A DNA stretch of 64,000 nucleotides from Siphonodentalium dalli (Eukaryota; Mollusca; Scaphopoda; Gadilida; Siphonodentaliidae). Every line of letters begins with the position of its first letter. Position 1 is the first letter of the stretch. The position numbers and the translations under genes were made by a program. The notes below the pieces were generated by a model that saw nothing but the letters and a program-made list of their open reading frames with translations, did no database searches and had not been told where the DNA came from. The stretch covers positions 93,315,343 to 93,379,342 of the forward strand of contig CP136065.1 of assembly GCA_032622095.1 (NCBI GenBank). Reading direction: 5' to 3'. Of this stretch, positions 21,584 through 31,492 are shown in pieces.

Positions 21584-21994
21584 ATGCCACCATACGGTAA
21601 CTGTTTTAGGTGCAATTCGAGTTCACATTGGGCTTTTCAATGTGATGGCACTACGAAAAAGAAGATTGATCAGATAAAAATATCATCATTGACGCTGAGT
21701 GAATCTACTCCTGGGAAGTCTACTTGGACGCACACATCAGACAACGATTATCTCACACCATGTGATGTAATGGACATTGATCAAACTGAGACATCAACTA
21801 ACGAGATCGCGGATGTGAAAGCTGAAAGTGGGGAACAATGGAACTCAACCGCGATGTCAATTAACGAGATCGCGGATGTGAAAACTGAGAGTGGTGAATT
21901 ATACGCCTCAACCGATGTGTCAAATGATGAAATCACTATTCTAAACACGGAGGATTCGCAGATGGTAGTGATAAACGCTGCAGCCAAAGACTGA
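21584..21994 (+). CDS. Zinc-knuckle protein
   Basis: It encodes 136 residues, intact, and is the only plus-strand gene of the Polinton block. Residues 8-21 form a CX2CX4HX4C zinc knuckle (CFRCNSSSHWAFQC), a single-stranded nucleic-acid-binding fold common in retroelement Gag proteins. The rest is acidic and Ser/Thr-rich and contains diverged tandem repeats around NEIADVKxESGE (about residues 72-110). It diverges from PolB across the palindrome at 21363-21482. It could be an early regulator or nucleic-acid-binding protein of the element. I know of no standard Polinton gene of this kind. Confidence 0.65.
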   Translation: MPPYGNCFRCNSSSHWAFQCDGTTKKKIDQIKISSLTLSESTPGKSTWTHTSDNDYLTPCDVMDIDQTETSTNEIADVKAESGEQWNSTAMSINEIADVKTESGELYASTDVSNDEITILNTEDSQMVVINAAAKD

Positions 21995-22107
21995 AATTAA
22001 GCAGACCACTTTGCCTACCAGAAAGAGAAAAAGACGTTTATCGCGATAATCTTCCAAGAAAGTTAAAAATAGTGAATAATTTCAGAGCATATCTTTTGAA
22101 AACTTTG

Positions 22108-22131
22108 GGTGGCCATGAAAAGGGCCGTTTA
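22108..22131 (-). terminator. Histone-type 3' stem-loop, one mismatch
   Basis: On the minus strand: AACGGCCCTTTTCATGGCC then ACCCA. It is the same element as at 9479-9501, with one base change (AGGGCC to ATGGCC) that unpairs one stem position. Loop, upstream AAAC and trailer ACCCA are conserved. It starts about 19 nt after the stop of the 22146-22499 frame. Confidence 0.75.
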
Positions 22132-22145
22132 ATTTGTTTGCCGAG

Positions 22146-22499
22146 TCAATAAAATTCAGACAAATCAGGATAAAGTCCACCCTTGTTGTATGTGGGTCTC
22201 CAGTATGGATTCCGCACGTATTTCACTGCCTCAGTGGTAATCCACCTTGGCAGTGGTCTTGGGGGATTAAATTCAGACAAATCTGGATATAATGCCCCCT
22301 CCTTATACGTGGGGTTCCACTCTGGAGTTTCCACATATACCTTGGGAGGACTGGGTCTCCGTCTTTGCAGGAATTCTTGAACTCCAGCTCTAATGGCTAT
22401 CTTAAGGCTCTCCGAATCTCTAACATTCTTCTGCCAATGCTATAATCGGGCATCGGCAGAGAATTTTAGCAAATTTTTCTCTTTTAGTTTAGAGAACAT
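22146..22499 (-). pseudogene. Unknown intronless protein with in-frame TAG
   Basis: ATG at 22499 opens MFSKLKEKNLLKFSADARL, then TAG at 22440-22442, then the same frame continues for 97 codons to a stop at 22146. The downstream part has an internal repeat: PTYKEGALYPDLSEF and PTYNKGGLYPDLSEF, joined by a Pro/Arg-rich linker. I do not recognise it. It has no similarity visible to me with the left unknown protein, but promoter and 3' stem-loop match. TAG could be decay, a sequencing error, or the edge of an intron; no convincing donor was seen. The 5' flank is cut by the inverted repeat that starts at 22552. Confidence 0.6.
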
Positions 22500-22536
22500 T
22501 TTGAAGATAAAAAAAAAACGATACACTGCGCTCCAT

Positions 22537-22558
22537 GTTATATGAAACGCGCGGAGTT
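22537..22558 (-). promoter_or_regulatory. Core promoter like that at 9983
   Basis: On the minus strand: TCCGCGCGTTTCATATAAC, with ATATAAC at 22537-22543, 38 nt before the ATG. The left gene has TCCGCGCGTTTTACATATAA at 35 nt. The CCAAT/TGACGTC block of the left gene is absent here because unrelated repeat sequence begins at 22552. Confidence 0.55.
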
Positions 22559-23229
22559 TTCTGATGAAAGTAGACCGGAAATCGTGAAATATAAACTTGT
22601 TTGCCCCTCTACATGGGTGATAATTCAATTCCATTTTGAACAATAATCCAGGACAAACTCTCAAGAGTTGACGAGACACATAACGCATATGCATGTTTTC
22701 GGATTGTATCATCTTCTGTCGCATTTGTTTGGTTACGTTATTGCACCCATCGCCCCAAAAATACAATACATTGCAAGATGAGACAAACACGGAATATTCC
22801 TATACACATTCATGCATTTTACACATACCTTATCAAGCTGAGGCGTTTGATAGTTACTTGAGTTGAAGAAATTACATCATTGTATATGTTTACTTCGCAT
22901 AATATAGCTTCACATTTGTATAAGATTATACGTATTGGGATGTTTAGTGATTGCTAATAACCAGGTTCAGCCACAGTATATGTAACTTGTAACGTGTGTT
23001 GCCATTACCAACGACATCATCTGACTCACGTGACCATTCCGCTTATACGTACACCATCAAACAATCGTTTAGACGTTTTGTGTCAAATGTGCAGCATTGC
23101 GAAATGTGTATCAGAGGGGTGTCCAATCTTTATTTATCAATCGACGAACATGTGCTTGGTGAACTTTTGTTAAATTCTTCAGCAGCGGTGACCACGCCGA
23201 TACTTTTCCCAAATGGGTTGCTGGTACGA
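22552..23229. repeat. Left arm of 6.4-kb inverted repeat
   Basis: It is matched inverted by 28279-28960 over nearly its whole length at high but imperfect identity. It includes, inside the arm, the terminal motif GTAACTTGTAACGTGTG (22982-22998) that bounds the small elements at 33177-33513 and 42998-43256, and one monomer of the satellite found at 28740-29830. Confidence 0.8.
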
Positions 23230-24116
23230 CTTCCTTTATATACCGTAGGTCGTCTGCGCCCTGGAACCGATGGAAGCCAACGTTTCTTTGTATCTGGGTG
23301 CAGAAATGTTCTCCAATGCGGTCGCATAGCCTACTCTTCTTCGATACACATAGAGGGTTTTTAGCGACCAATGGGCATGAACTACCCACGAGACGGCACA
23401 GCCATTAAGGTGAGCTCGCGATCTCACCACATCTATTCATGGCTCAACCCTGCAAGTCGTGTTTGGAATGAACCTGCAGCCACCCGGGACCTGATGTTCA
23501 CCATGGCTGCCACTTCCCTTTAATCATATAATAGAATATTTGTTTTACATCAACAGTACTGTACACACAGTATATACACTGTATTTCTGTGGCTCTCTTA
23601 TCTGGGAGTCATCATCCACACTTTGCCCTATGGGGACCTTCCCACAGTATTTGGGGTTTTAATGCGTCACGATCTTTTTGGTCACGGCCATCAAATCGAG
23701 CCTTGTCATCAACCCTGCGATGTTCTTTAATTCTATCTATCGTCCTTGAATCCCCCTTGGGGTACCATGTCGCCGTTTCTGGGTTGGGCCATATTTCTTG
23801 GAATATGATGAGGAACAGATACCGTAATATCCCCAAGGCATTGGTCATTACATGTCGAATTTCTATGACCATGTATGTCTGCCAATGTGTCAGGAAGAAT
23901 ATATTTCTCCTGTGCATTTGGTTTCACTTCAGGATTGGGTGGTTTTGGTTCAGCTCTTTGAAACTCATCCCCATTGTTTGTGGTAGCAGAAACTACTGCT
24001 GTATTGTCATGTGATCATAGAGACCCATAATAGGTTCGTTAAGCTTTCTGAGCATTTTTGAATTCCAGACCTTCCAGGAGTCACATATGGCATATTCTGC
24101 CAAATATCTGTGTTCT
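23230..24116. other. No gene recognised; fragmentary minus-strand coding
   Basis: Lies between the inverted-repeat arm and the gypsy fragment. Short minus-strand frames at 23612-23927 and 23236-23430 may be remnants of a retroelement, but I see no motif that names them. Confidence 0.3.
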
Positions 24117-25011
24117 CTACCATAGCTGGTGCCTGACCGTGCTGCTTATCGCGATATAAGTGGGCTCGTGATCCTCAGGTTCAATAGTTCCAATTCCTTC
24201 TGGAGAATTTGTGTTATGTGCTCTGACAAGACAGTGCCGAGAAGATACTATCTCTGGCAGAGTTTCCGATGAGTTAGATGATACAACTCGGTATGCCTTA
24301 TTCGTTTCGTTGGACTCAATGATCAGCAGCTCGTGTGCTACATCATTTATGTAACATATGGTGTTTATCTTCCGATAAGTAGTCATACAGTTTCTTTGAG
24401 AGCATGGAAACTGTTGCTCCAGTACCAATCAGAAACCTCACTGGCTGCCCATAGAAATTGCAATATAAATACAGCCCCCTCTTCAGAAGAGCTGTATCTA
24501 ACAAACTCGTTGGAGTTACGATGTCCGCTTGTGTTCTGCTCGTCTCCCCTACCACGATAGGCATTTTTGCTTTGTGTTGGGTCTGCTTCATGTACTGCCC
24601 TAGCATAGTGTTTAGCCCTATGTTTTTCAGACTTGGCAAAAGCCTATAATTCAACTGCATGTCTTATGCTCTCACCAAGAGAGCACAGTCGTGCTTGCTG
24701 TACCATGAGCCGTATATCTGGATCATACAACCCTCCAATGAATTGGTCCTTTGCCAAGGTGTCTCTCAATTCATGTGTTGCAGTGTGATATACCATATTG
24801 GTCAGACGTCGGTAACTTCTGCCCTTTGTCGTCGTGCACGCAATTGTACGATCTGGTCAGTCTGGTTTTTGGCAGGAAATCGGCCTTCTATCGCACCAAC
24901 CAGAACTTTGTAGTCTTCTTCTCGTCCCGGGAGTAGGTCACCGAGTGTTCCTTGTGCCAATCCTCTCAAGGATGCGCAGATAAAGGCCCATGTCATCAAT
25001 TTCCAATCCAT
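24117..25011 (-). pseudogene. Ty3/gypsy-type gag-protease remnant
   Basis: Two gag pieces in different frames lie at 24800-25011 (LASLRGLAQGTLGDLL-like; EDYKVLVGAIEGRF) and 24655-24790 (KDQFIGGLYDPDIRLMVQQA). An aspartic protease piece follows at 24343-24660. The protease active site reads FLIGTGATVSML, with Gly where the catalytic Asp of DTGA should be. A post-protease linker continues to 24117. No reverse transcriptase, integrase or long terminal repeats were found. It is a truncated, inactive copy inside the inverted repeat. Confidence 0.75.
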
Positions 25012-25649
25012 TTACATTGGAACAAATTTCAAAGTGTGCTTGGTAAATCTAACCATGATCTTGTGTGATCATAGCTATCTGGTGTCACAAATTGTTTCCG
25101 TTTTTCACCGGATTTTCTAGACAAATTTCGGTTCGGGTGGTATTTAGTGCAATCCATTACAATGCATGCCTACCGTAAATTATTATTTGCTGTGTTGGCA
25201 CTTGACAGCTTACGCATAATAACCTATTGCACGCATGAATTACGCATATGGTGCTACATGTGCATCACTAGAATATGTGTTCTTTCTATCAGTTGTCGAT
25301 TTTCAATAGCTGTAGTTACGATTACGGATTCGAGAAACCCAAGTATATGGGCACGCGAGTTTTGCACGCATTCATCTAGTGTACAACTAGTCCAAGTCTT
25401 CTCGTACTAAAACTAGCTAAGATTTTGGGATGGAGATAAGTTTATTGTTAACCTCCTCAATTTAGGAGAGCATATATACAAATGACAATTATATACAAGT
25501 TACATAAATATGCATGCAAATGTAATACTAGTCACAATATTAATATAACAGTGTTTATGCCATGTCTCACGCATGCGGCCAGGTCTGATATTTTCAAATT
25601 CCATGTGTTAAGGTGGTCGGTGATAATCTAATATAGAAATGCCAGTTGT

Positions 25650-26260
25650 CAACAACAAAAACAAACAAAAACAAAAAACAAAAAAACAAAAAACAAAACC
25701 AAACCTGATTAGCAATATCACATGCGTGTGATTTAGCGAAATAAAATTTCCGAATAAAATATTTATTGCAGATCAAAGTTGAGTATTGGAACTTTCGAAT
25801 GTGAGTCGTCATATTAACTTGTCGAGTGAAAGTTGATGAGCGTTTCTGGAAATAAATTAGCAAAATCACATGCGTGTGATCGAGCGAAATAAAACTTCCA
25901 AATAAAATATTTAGTCAACATCAAAGTTGAGTATAAGAAATTGAGAATGTGTTTCGTCATATCACCGTATCGAGTGAAATTAGACAAAGATTTCAGACAT
26001 CGAATTCAGAAAGTAGCATGAAAATGGCCTATTTAAGACATATGTCAGGTATAATGTGAATGTGCGTGTATGATGGATACTATGTAACACGCAAATGGCC
26101 CAGCTGCATGAAAACAGTTTTGATGTGACAATAGGCGTGTTGCCGATTGCTGGTGATCATGCATTAATTATCTTTGAACTATCGACCACAATGTACGTGT
26201 GTATATATAGAGGTTTCTTGTGTGAATCATTATAGCAAAAACAAATTATTTATAGATAGC
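25650..26260. repeat. Internal A-rich and duplicated segment
   Basis: An ACAAAAACAAAC-type A-rich run (25651-25700) is followed by two diverged direct copies of a segment of about 140 bp. Both begin with the AAATCACATGCGTGTGAT motif (about 25715 and 25863) and both contain AAATAAAATATTTA. Confidence 0.5.
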
Positions 26261-26273
26261 TTCGAATTGTCCA

Positions 26274-26885
26274 TCAGCCGAGACCATCGGGTGTAGATCG
26301 TAGAACGTTGACAGCCTTGCTCGCATGCAGAAGGAATGTTGCGGTCGAGTCGACGATGAAATCCAGAGGAAAATCCGATATATTTAATATGTTACATCTT
26401 GAACTTAAAAGCATGGCACACAAGTCGTCAACGGTAAGCGAAGCCATGAACATGTATATTGGAATTCCGAATCTGTTCGTTATGAAATCCCAGTATATGT
26501 TTCGCGCATGAATCAATATGCCCGATTGACACGAGAACATGATATGTGTTATTTCACTGTTAAAGCGAACAGAGCAAAGGTTACAGAGAGTATTGTTGTT
26601 GAATGCTGTCCTATTCAGTAACCGGCACAAGTTGACATATTTGGATGATAAATGTGCTTGGGCGTGTACTCGAGTCCATATTGACCAACAGTCTAATGGA
26701 TTATGGTGAACTTTTGATAGAACAATTAAATTTGGATCAGAATGTACAGCACAACGCCATGAGTTAATATAATAATTTTGCACAGCTGTTTTAGCAATCC
26801 TCTGTGGCGGGAATATGTGGTGTATTTTACTCGATTTACCTAACAAAGCAATACATGATGCTATATACGTCGGAAAGAGTGACAT
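26274..26885 (-). pseudogene. LINE ORF2 C-terminal fragment
   Basis: A 203-codon frame resembles the region after reverse transcriptase in non-LTR retrotransposons. It has the Cys/His cluster CNLCSVRFNSEITHIMFSC near the middle and an upstream W.RCAV..DPNL segment. Polymerase motifs are missing, so it is 5' truncated, as LINE copies usually are. It lies within the 50-bp-TIR transposon. Confidence 0.65.
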
Positions 26886-27339
26886 CTTATGGTCAGAATG
26901 GTGTATAATAATCTAACTTTAATGTTAAATTACACATAGAATATTCCGGTTGATTGCCACAAACATCGTTGTTTTTTCTGTTTGTTTACTTAACTGAAAG
27001 CCGAACTCAGGTTCCGAAGAACTTCGGCATTGTCCGGTGTTTGTTCTGAGTATTCTAGTTTCCGTTTCTATATATAGCGCGGGGTTTTCCGAACAAAATG
27101 GTGAAAACCGATCGCCGCAAAGTCCAGTTTCCAATGTGCTTTGAGAACAATTCCCGCACTAAAAACTTAATGACATAATGGAGGATCAGAAAGGTAGTTT
27201 TGTTGACAATTTTCGCAAGCAACTTGTCAAAATTGGAGCAAATTAGAACTCTTGTGTCTGACTTGCCATGCGTGTGATTTTCATCCATGTGCATTTTGAC
27301 TTTTGTGTTGATAAAATAATCGGAGAACCGAATCACACA

Positions 27340-28015
27340 GTTTCGAAATATAGTTCTTCCGTTTTAGTGGGACTTTTCAAACTTAAGGTTAAAAATTTAT
27401 ACAAATTTTGTTTGATTTTTTGTGTGCTTAACAAGAGCAGTATATTGCTCTGTTCGCTTAGTATATATCTTAATTTCGCTGAAGTCCACCAAATGTGGGA
27501 AATGTAGCACCATATTATTTATTCTAATGTTCGTTGTGTTTACACTGTTTTAAACTTTGAGAGGGTTGTAATTCCCCGTAATTTATTTAATGTATTACAT
27601 TTATATCTTCAATGTTTAATTAATCTATTTATTTTTTATTTATTGACACACATAATTACGATTACAATGGAGAATTCATCGTAATTTGCGTTGTCAGTCG
27701 AAAATCTACGGAATATTTTCAACGGAAAATGCCGAACACAGTTCGCGAGGTTCGCGAGGTCAACTGAGTTCGCATACTTTTAAAAATTTGTAAACATTGC
27801 GGTAAATGTCTCTTTTCGCATTAAATTACCGCTTTCAATTCACAACTGATGTGGGGTTCAGATCAAATAGCATGTCTTCTGCGGAAAATATCTTTTATTG
27901 TCGCAATTGTGATATTTTATTTCATATAATTGTGGTTTTATTTGAGCGGGTCATTAACGCTTAACTCGTGTCATAAGAAGGCTATGCGCGCGTTCTCGGA
28001 CTAAACACTAGCATC
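27340..28015. other. AT-rich, no gene seen
   Basis: This is the right interior of the 25388-28065 element. No reading frame of note and no repeat other than short CGCGAGGTT duplications near 27740-27760. Confidence 0.4.
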
Positions 28016-28278
28016 TCTCCATCCCAAAATCTTAGCTAGTTTTAGTACGAGAAGACTTGGACTAGTGTACAACTAACAATATTTATCATGTAAACAACAG
28101 AATTAAATACAAACATAACTACAACACAAGATTGAATGCAATGAACGGCACTATTATCTCCCAAATGGACTCGCAGTCGTCACTTCTGTAAAAATGTGTT
28201 TAGGCCGTACGAAACACATACGCCTACTATAAGCTACACTTGTAATTCTTATATGTACAGTACTACTATAATAGTAGT

Positions 28279-28960
28279 TCGTACCAACAACCCATTTGGG
28301 AAAAGTAACGGCGTGGTCACCGCTGCTGAAGAATTTAACAAAACTTCACTAAGCACATGCAGGTTCGTCGATTGATATAAAAATTGGACACCCCTCTGAT
28401 ACACATTTCGCAATGCTGCACATTTGACACAAAACGTCTAAACGGTTGTTTGATGGTGTACGTGTAAGCGGAATGGTCATGTGAGTCAGGTGATTTCGTT
28501 GGTAATGGCAACACACGTTACAAGTTACAGGTACTGTGGCTGAACCTGGTTATTAACAATCACTAAACATCCCAATACGTATAATCTTATACAAATGTGA
28601 AGCTATATTATGCGAAGTAAACATATACAATGATGTAATTTCTTCAACTCAAGTAACTATCAAACGCCCCAGCTTGATAAGGTATGTGTATAATGCATAA
28701 ATGTGTACAGGAATATTCCGTGTTTGTCTCATCTTGCAATGTATTGTATTGTTGGGGCGATGGGTGCAATAACGTAACCAAACAAATGTGACAGAAGATG
28801 ATACAATCCGAAAACATTCTTATGCATTATGTGTCTCGTCAACTCTTGAGAGTTTGTCCTGGATTATTGTTCAAAATGGAATTGAATTATCACCCATGTA
28901 GAGGGGCAAACAAATTTATATTTCACGATTTTTTCGGTCTACTTTCATCAGAAAACTCCG
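28279..28960. repeat. Right arm of 6.4-kb inverted repeat
   Basis: It is the inverted counterpart of 22552-23229. The arm crosses GGCAACACACGTTACAAGTT at 28507-28526 and ends at GAAAACTCCG (28951-28960), after which the two sides share nothing. Confidence 0.8.
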
Positions 28961-29830
28961 AAATGTTGCCATCTGTAAATGATACCATGACGTTATCATA
29001 ATGTATATCTCGAAGTGGGTAGACTTCAATATAATAGCACATAATAATCGGAGTTGTGCTTTTGTATTCTGCCATAACGAAATATCTAAAACTGATTTTG
29101 TTTCTTCTGAATTTTGGGGTGGGGGTGACACAATCTACCACCACATATCATATATGGCAAAGAATGACATCCTTATCCTACAAACATAGGCAGTATATAT
29201 TTCCACAAGTTTCTATATTATACACGGGATCTCCATTCAATGCAATACTGAATAATCGCCTATTAAGAGGGGCGAAACAACTGAAAATGAATGATTTTTT
29301 GTCTATTTTCCACGTAAATTTAAGAAATTTTCACATCTATCACCGCAATAATGGCATTTCATTACTTTGTATTTGTAAGTGTGTAACCTGCTATATCGTA
29401 GCACAAACATATCCCGAATACCTGTACTTTTGTATTCATTTGTGCCGAATTTCCCTAAAACAGTGACTTTTTTATGAATTTTGGGGTGAGGGTTGACATA
29501 ATCTTACATAACACATAACGTATTAAATATGATGACATATTCAGCATACTGTCGACTGCGGTATATATGTCCGCACTTTTCTAGACTATATACGATATCC
29601 TTGGTCAAAACAATAATGATCTATCGTCCATTAAGTGAAGCAAAAAAAATGAAAAATTGCGCTGTTTTGTCTATTTTTACAATAAATCGTACCACTATCA
29701 TAGTAAATATCTAGAGGTATATAGACTACAATATTTTAGCGCAAAATGTTCGCGTTTCTATACTTTTATTTCTCATTTTGCCGAATTTTACAAAAACAGG
29801 GATTTTTGCTGAATTTTGGCACTTAATCAG
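28740..29830. repeat. Degenerate satellite, about 340-370 bp x 3
   Basis: Anchor GAATTTTGGGGTGGGGGTGA occurs at about 29108, as GAATTTTGGGGTGAGGGTTG at about 29474 and in truncated form at about 29811. Between them runs a conserved order of blocks (GAGGGGC.AAACAA / GAGGGGCGAAACAA / GTGAAGCAAAAAA; TTGTCTATTTT). One monomer is also carried in the inverted-repeat arms. Confidence 0.65.
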
Positions 29831-29849
29831 CTAAAAATCATCTTTTGCA

Positions 29850-30430
29850 TCATTTGTATATTTCACACCGGGTTCTACCCGGTGCGGAATATCATAACCT
29901 TCAAAATGATGTACCACAAGCCCGTGTGTGGTGCCGATGGACTAAACTCCTACTTCTAGTGAGCTTTTTGAGTTTGTCCGCTCTACTAGACGGACGAAGT
30001 CCTCGACTTTACACCCTGAACAACCCATGGTCTAGTGGTCCTGCTAATTTGATATGTTAGTGTGGTCAAGTTATGATGTTAAAAGTGCCGTTATTTTTCT
30101 CAAATTGTGATGTTGGCTAGTCCGATGCGATTATTGAAAAAGACGGTGGCTCAACGATTCCTTTAAAACTTAATCTAAGCGATTTTGACGCCGTCTCTTA
30201 TTTTTTTATCATGCTCCGACTCTATTCCGACTTTTTCAAATGTAGTTTGCACTCTGAGTATATGAAACGTTCAAGATGATATACATTATAAGATATGTGT
30301 ATAATGGCAGTTGCAAAACGATCGGAAAAGCTGTCTTTGTTATGATCCGTCCGCAACAGACAAACACGTACATTCACAATTCAATTGGTTTGATATATAT
30401 ATCTTTTTAGTGGCTTTTCTTTGAATCGCT
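29850..30430. other. Intergenic, nothing recognised
   Basis: No coding pattern, hairpin or repeat stood out. Confidence 0.35.
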
Positions 30431-30434
30431 CGGA

Positions 30435-30896
30435 TTAAAGGTACTCAATCCGATCAGACGCTCCTAAATTACTTTTTCTTTGGTTCTGGAGTAAAAACTA
30501 TTTGATTCGAGTCGAGGAACCCACACATCAAAGCTCATAGTGATCAGATATTGATTTGAAGTTTGTTATTTCTCGAGATGTGTACTAATAATTGTCACAG
30601 AAATAAGAGGTCAAACGGACAAATTGCGGATGAAGATGGATAACTCTAAAATCAAGTGGTAATAATAATCACTTGATTTTAGAGTCATCCATCTTCATCC
30701 GCAGTTTTGACCGAGACCACCCTTTTGACAGCGTGTTATTGGGCCACAACCAATAGAAACAATAAACTTCAAAAATCGATATCTGATCACTAGGAGCGTT
30801 GATGGGTAGGTTCCTCGACTCGAATCAAATATTGTTTACCCCCGAAGCCAAATAAATAGTAATTTAGGAGCGTCTGATCGGATTGAGTACCTTTAA
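30435..30896. repeat. TTAA-bounded foldback MITE, nearly full palindrome
   Basis: TTAAAGGTACTCAATCCGAT at the left is mirrored by GATTGAGTACCTTTAA at the right. The arms fold on each other over about 220 bp. The centre is AATCAAGTGGTAATAATAAT followed by CACTTGATTTTAGAG. TTAA lies at both ends (30435-30438, 30893-30896), as for piggyBac-type insertion. It sits downstream of the THSD1-like gene. Confidence 0.8.
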
Positions 30897-31453
30897 CCAA
30901 AAGCCGTTTAATCGACAATTGAAGAAAATTAATCGGGTTATTTTTATAATCAGCACCATTTTGCTTCACCAACATCATAGCCACATCAGCAGGATACACC
31001 AACATGAAATCATTATATAAAGCATGCAGTGCCGCTATAACCACGCGGGGGGTGGGGACATATTTTGACTATATGATTAGCTGCGTGCATGAATGGTCTC
31101 CAAATTCAACCTCGGCGGTAATTTGCTTGACATGCAACAGTCACGGATATATTGTTGATATTGAGAGAAATGAAGATAATGCCATACAACATTAAACTAT
31201 GTGTTTTTGGTACCCGTTTCATCAGATCTTGACTGAAGAATATTGATGATACACCTTGAAATTAGTTATAATAATTCGATCGCACTAAATTAATTTATTA
31301 CAACAATGCGATTCAACTATTATAACAAGTCTCAAGGTGTGCCTTACCATTTCTTCAGTTATAGGCCTAATATATCAGAACAGGCTTTGACAGCAATACT
31401 AAAAATCGTTCATAAGAATTTGAATTACACTTAATTGGAACCAATTCTCAACA

Positions 31454-31459
31454 TTTATT
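31454..31459 (-). terminator. Poly(A) signal AATAAA of THSD1-like gene
   Basis: AATAAA on the minus strand lies about 35 nt after the stop codon at 31493, which implies a very short 3' UTR. Other AT-rich hexamers nearby make alternatives possible. Confidence 0.55.
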
Positions 31460-31492
31460 TAAATAAATAACACGAACAACTGCATGGTCCAT

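Larger units (their letters stand above)
10333..21994 (-). mobile_element. Polinton/Maverick, degenerate
   Basis: The gene set is diagnostic: protein-primed family B DNA polymerase, retroviral-type integrase with chromodomain, FtsK/HerA-type packaging ATPase, adenain-like cysteine protease, double-jelly-roll major capsid protein and penton-like minor capsid protein. All are on the minus strand, with one zinc-knuckle gene on plus at the right. Several core genes carry frameshifts or stops, so this copy is not functional as given. Terminal inverted repeats and 5-6 bp target duplications were looked for and not found, so the outer limits given are only those of the recognised genes. Confidence 0.9.
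25388..28065. mobile_element. DNA transposon with perfect 50-bp TIRs
   Basis: Positions 25388-25437 and 28016-28065 are perfect inverted copies, starting CTAGTCCAAGTCTTCTCGTA and ending GGGATGGAGA. Directly outside both ends is TGTACAA (25381-25387 and 28066-28072). The match can be read as 7-10 bp because the ends are themselves CTAG. No transposase was recognised, so it is probably non-autonomous. It contains a LINE tail (26274-26885) and AT-rich filler. The perfect TIRs argue for fairly recent movement. Confidence 0.8.

Noticed and set aside
22552-28960. Long terminal repeats of the gypsy remnant
   Set aside because: The 680-bp copies are inverted, whereas LTRs are direct, and no primer-binding site was seen.
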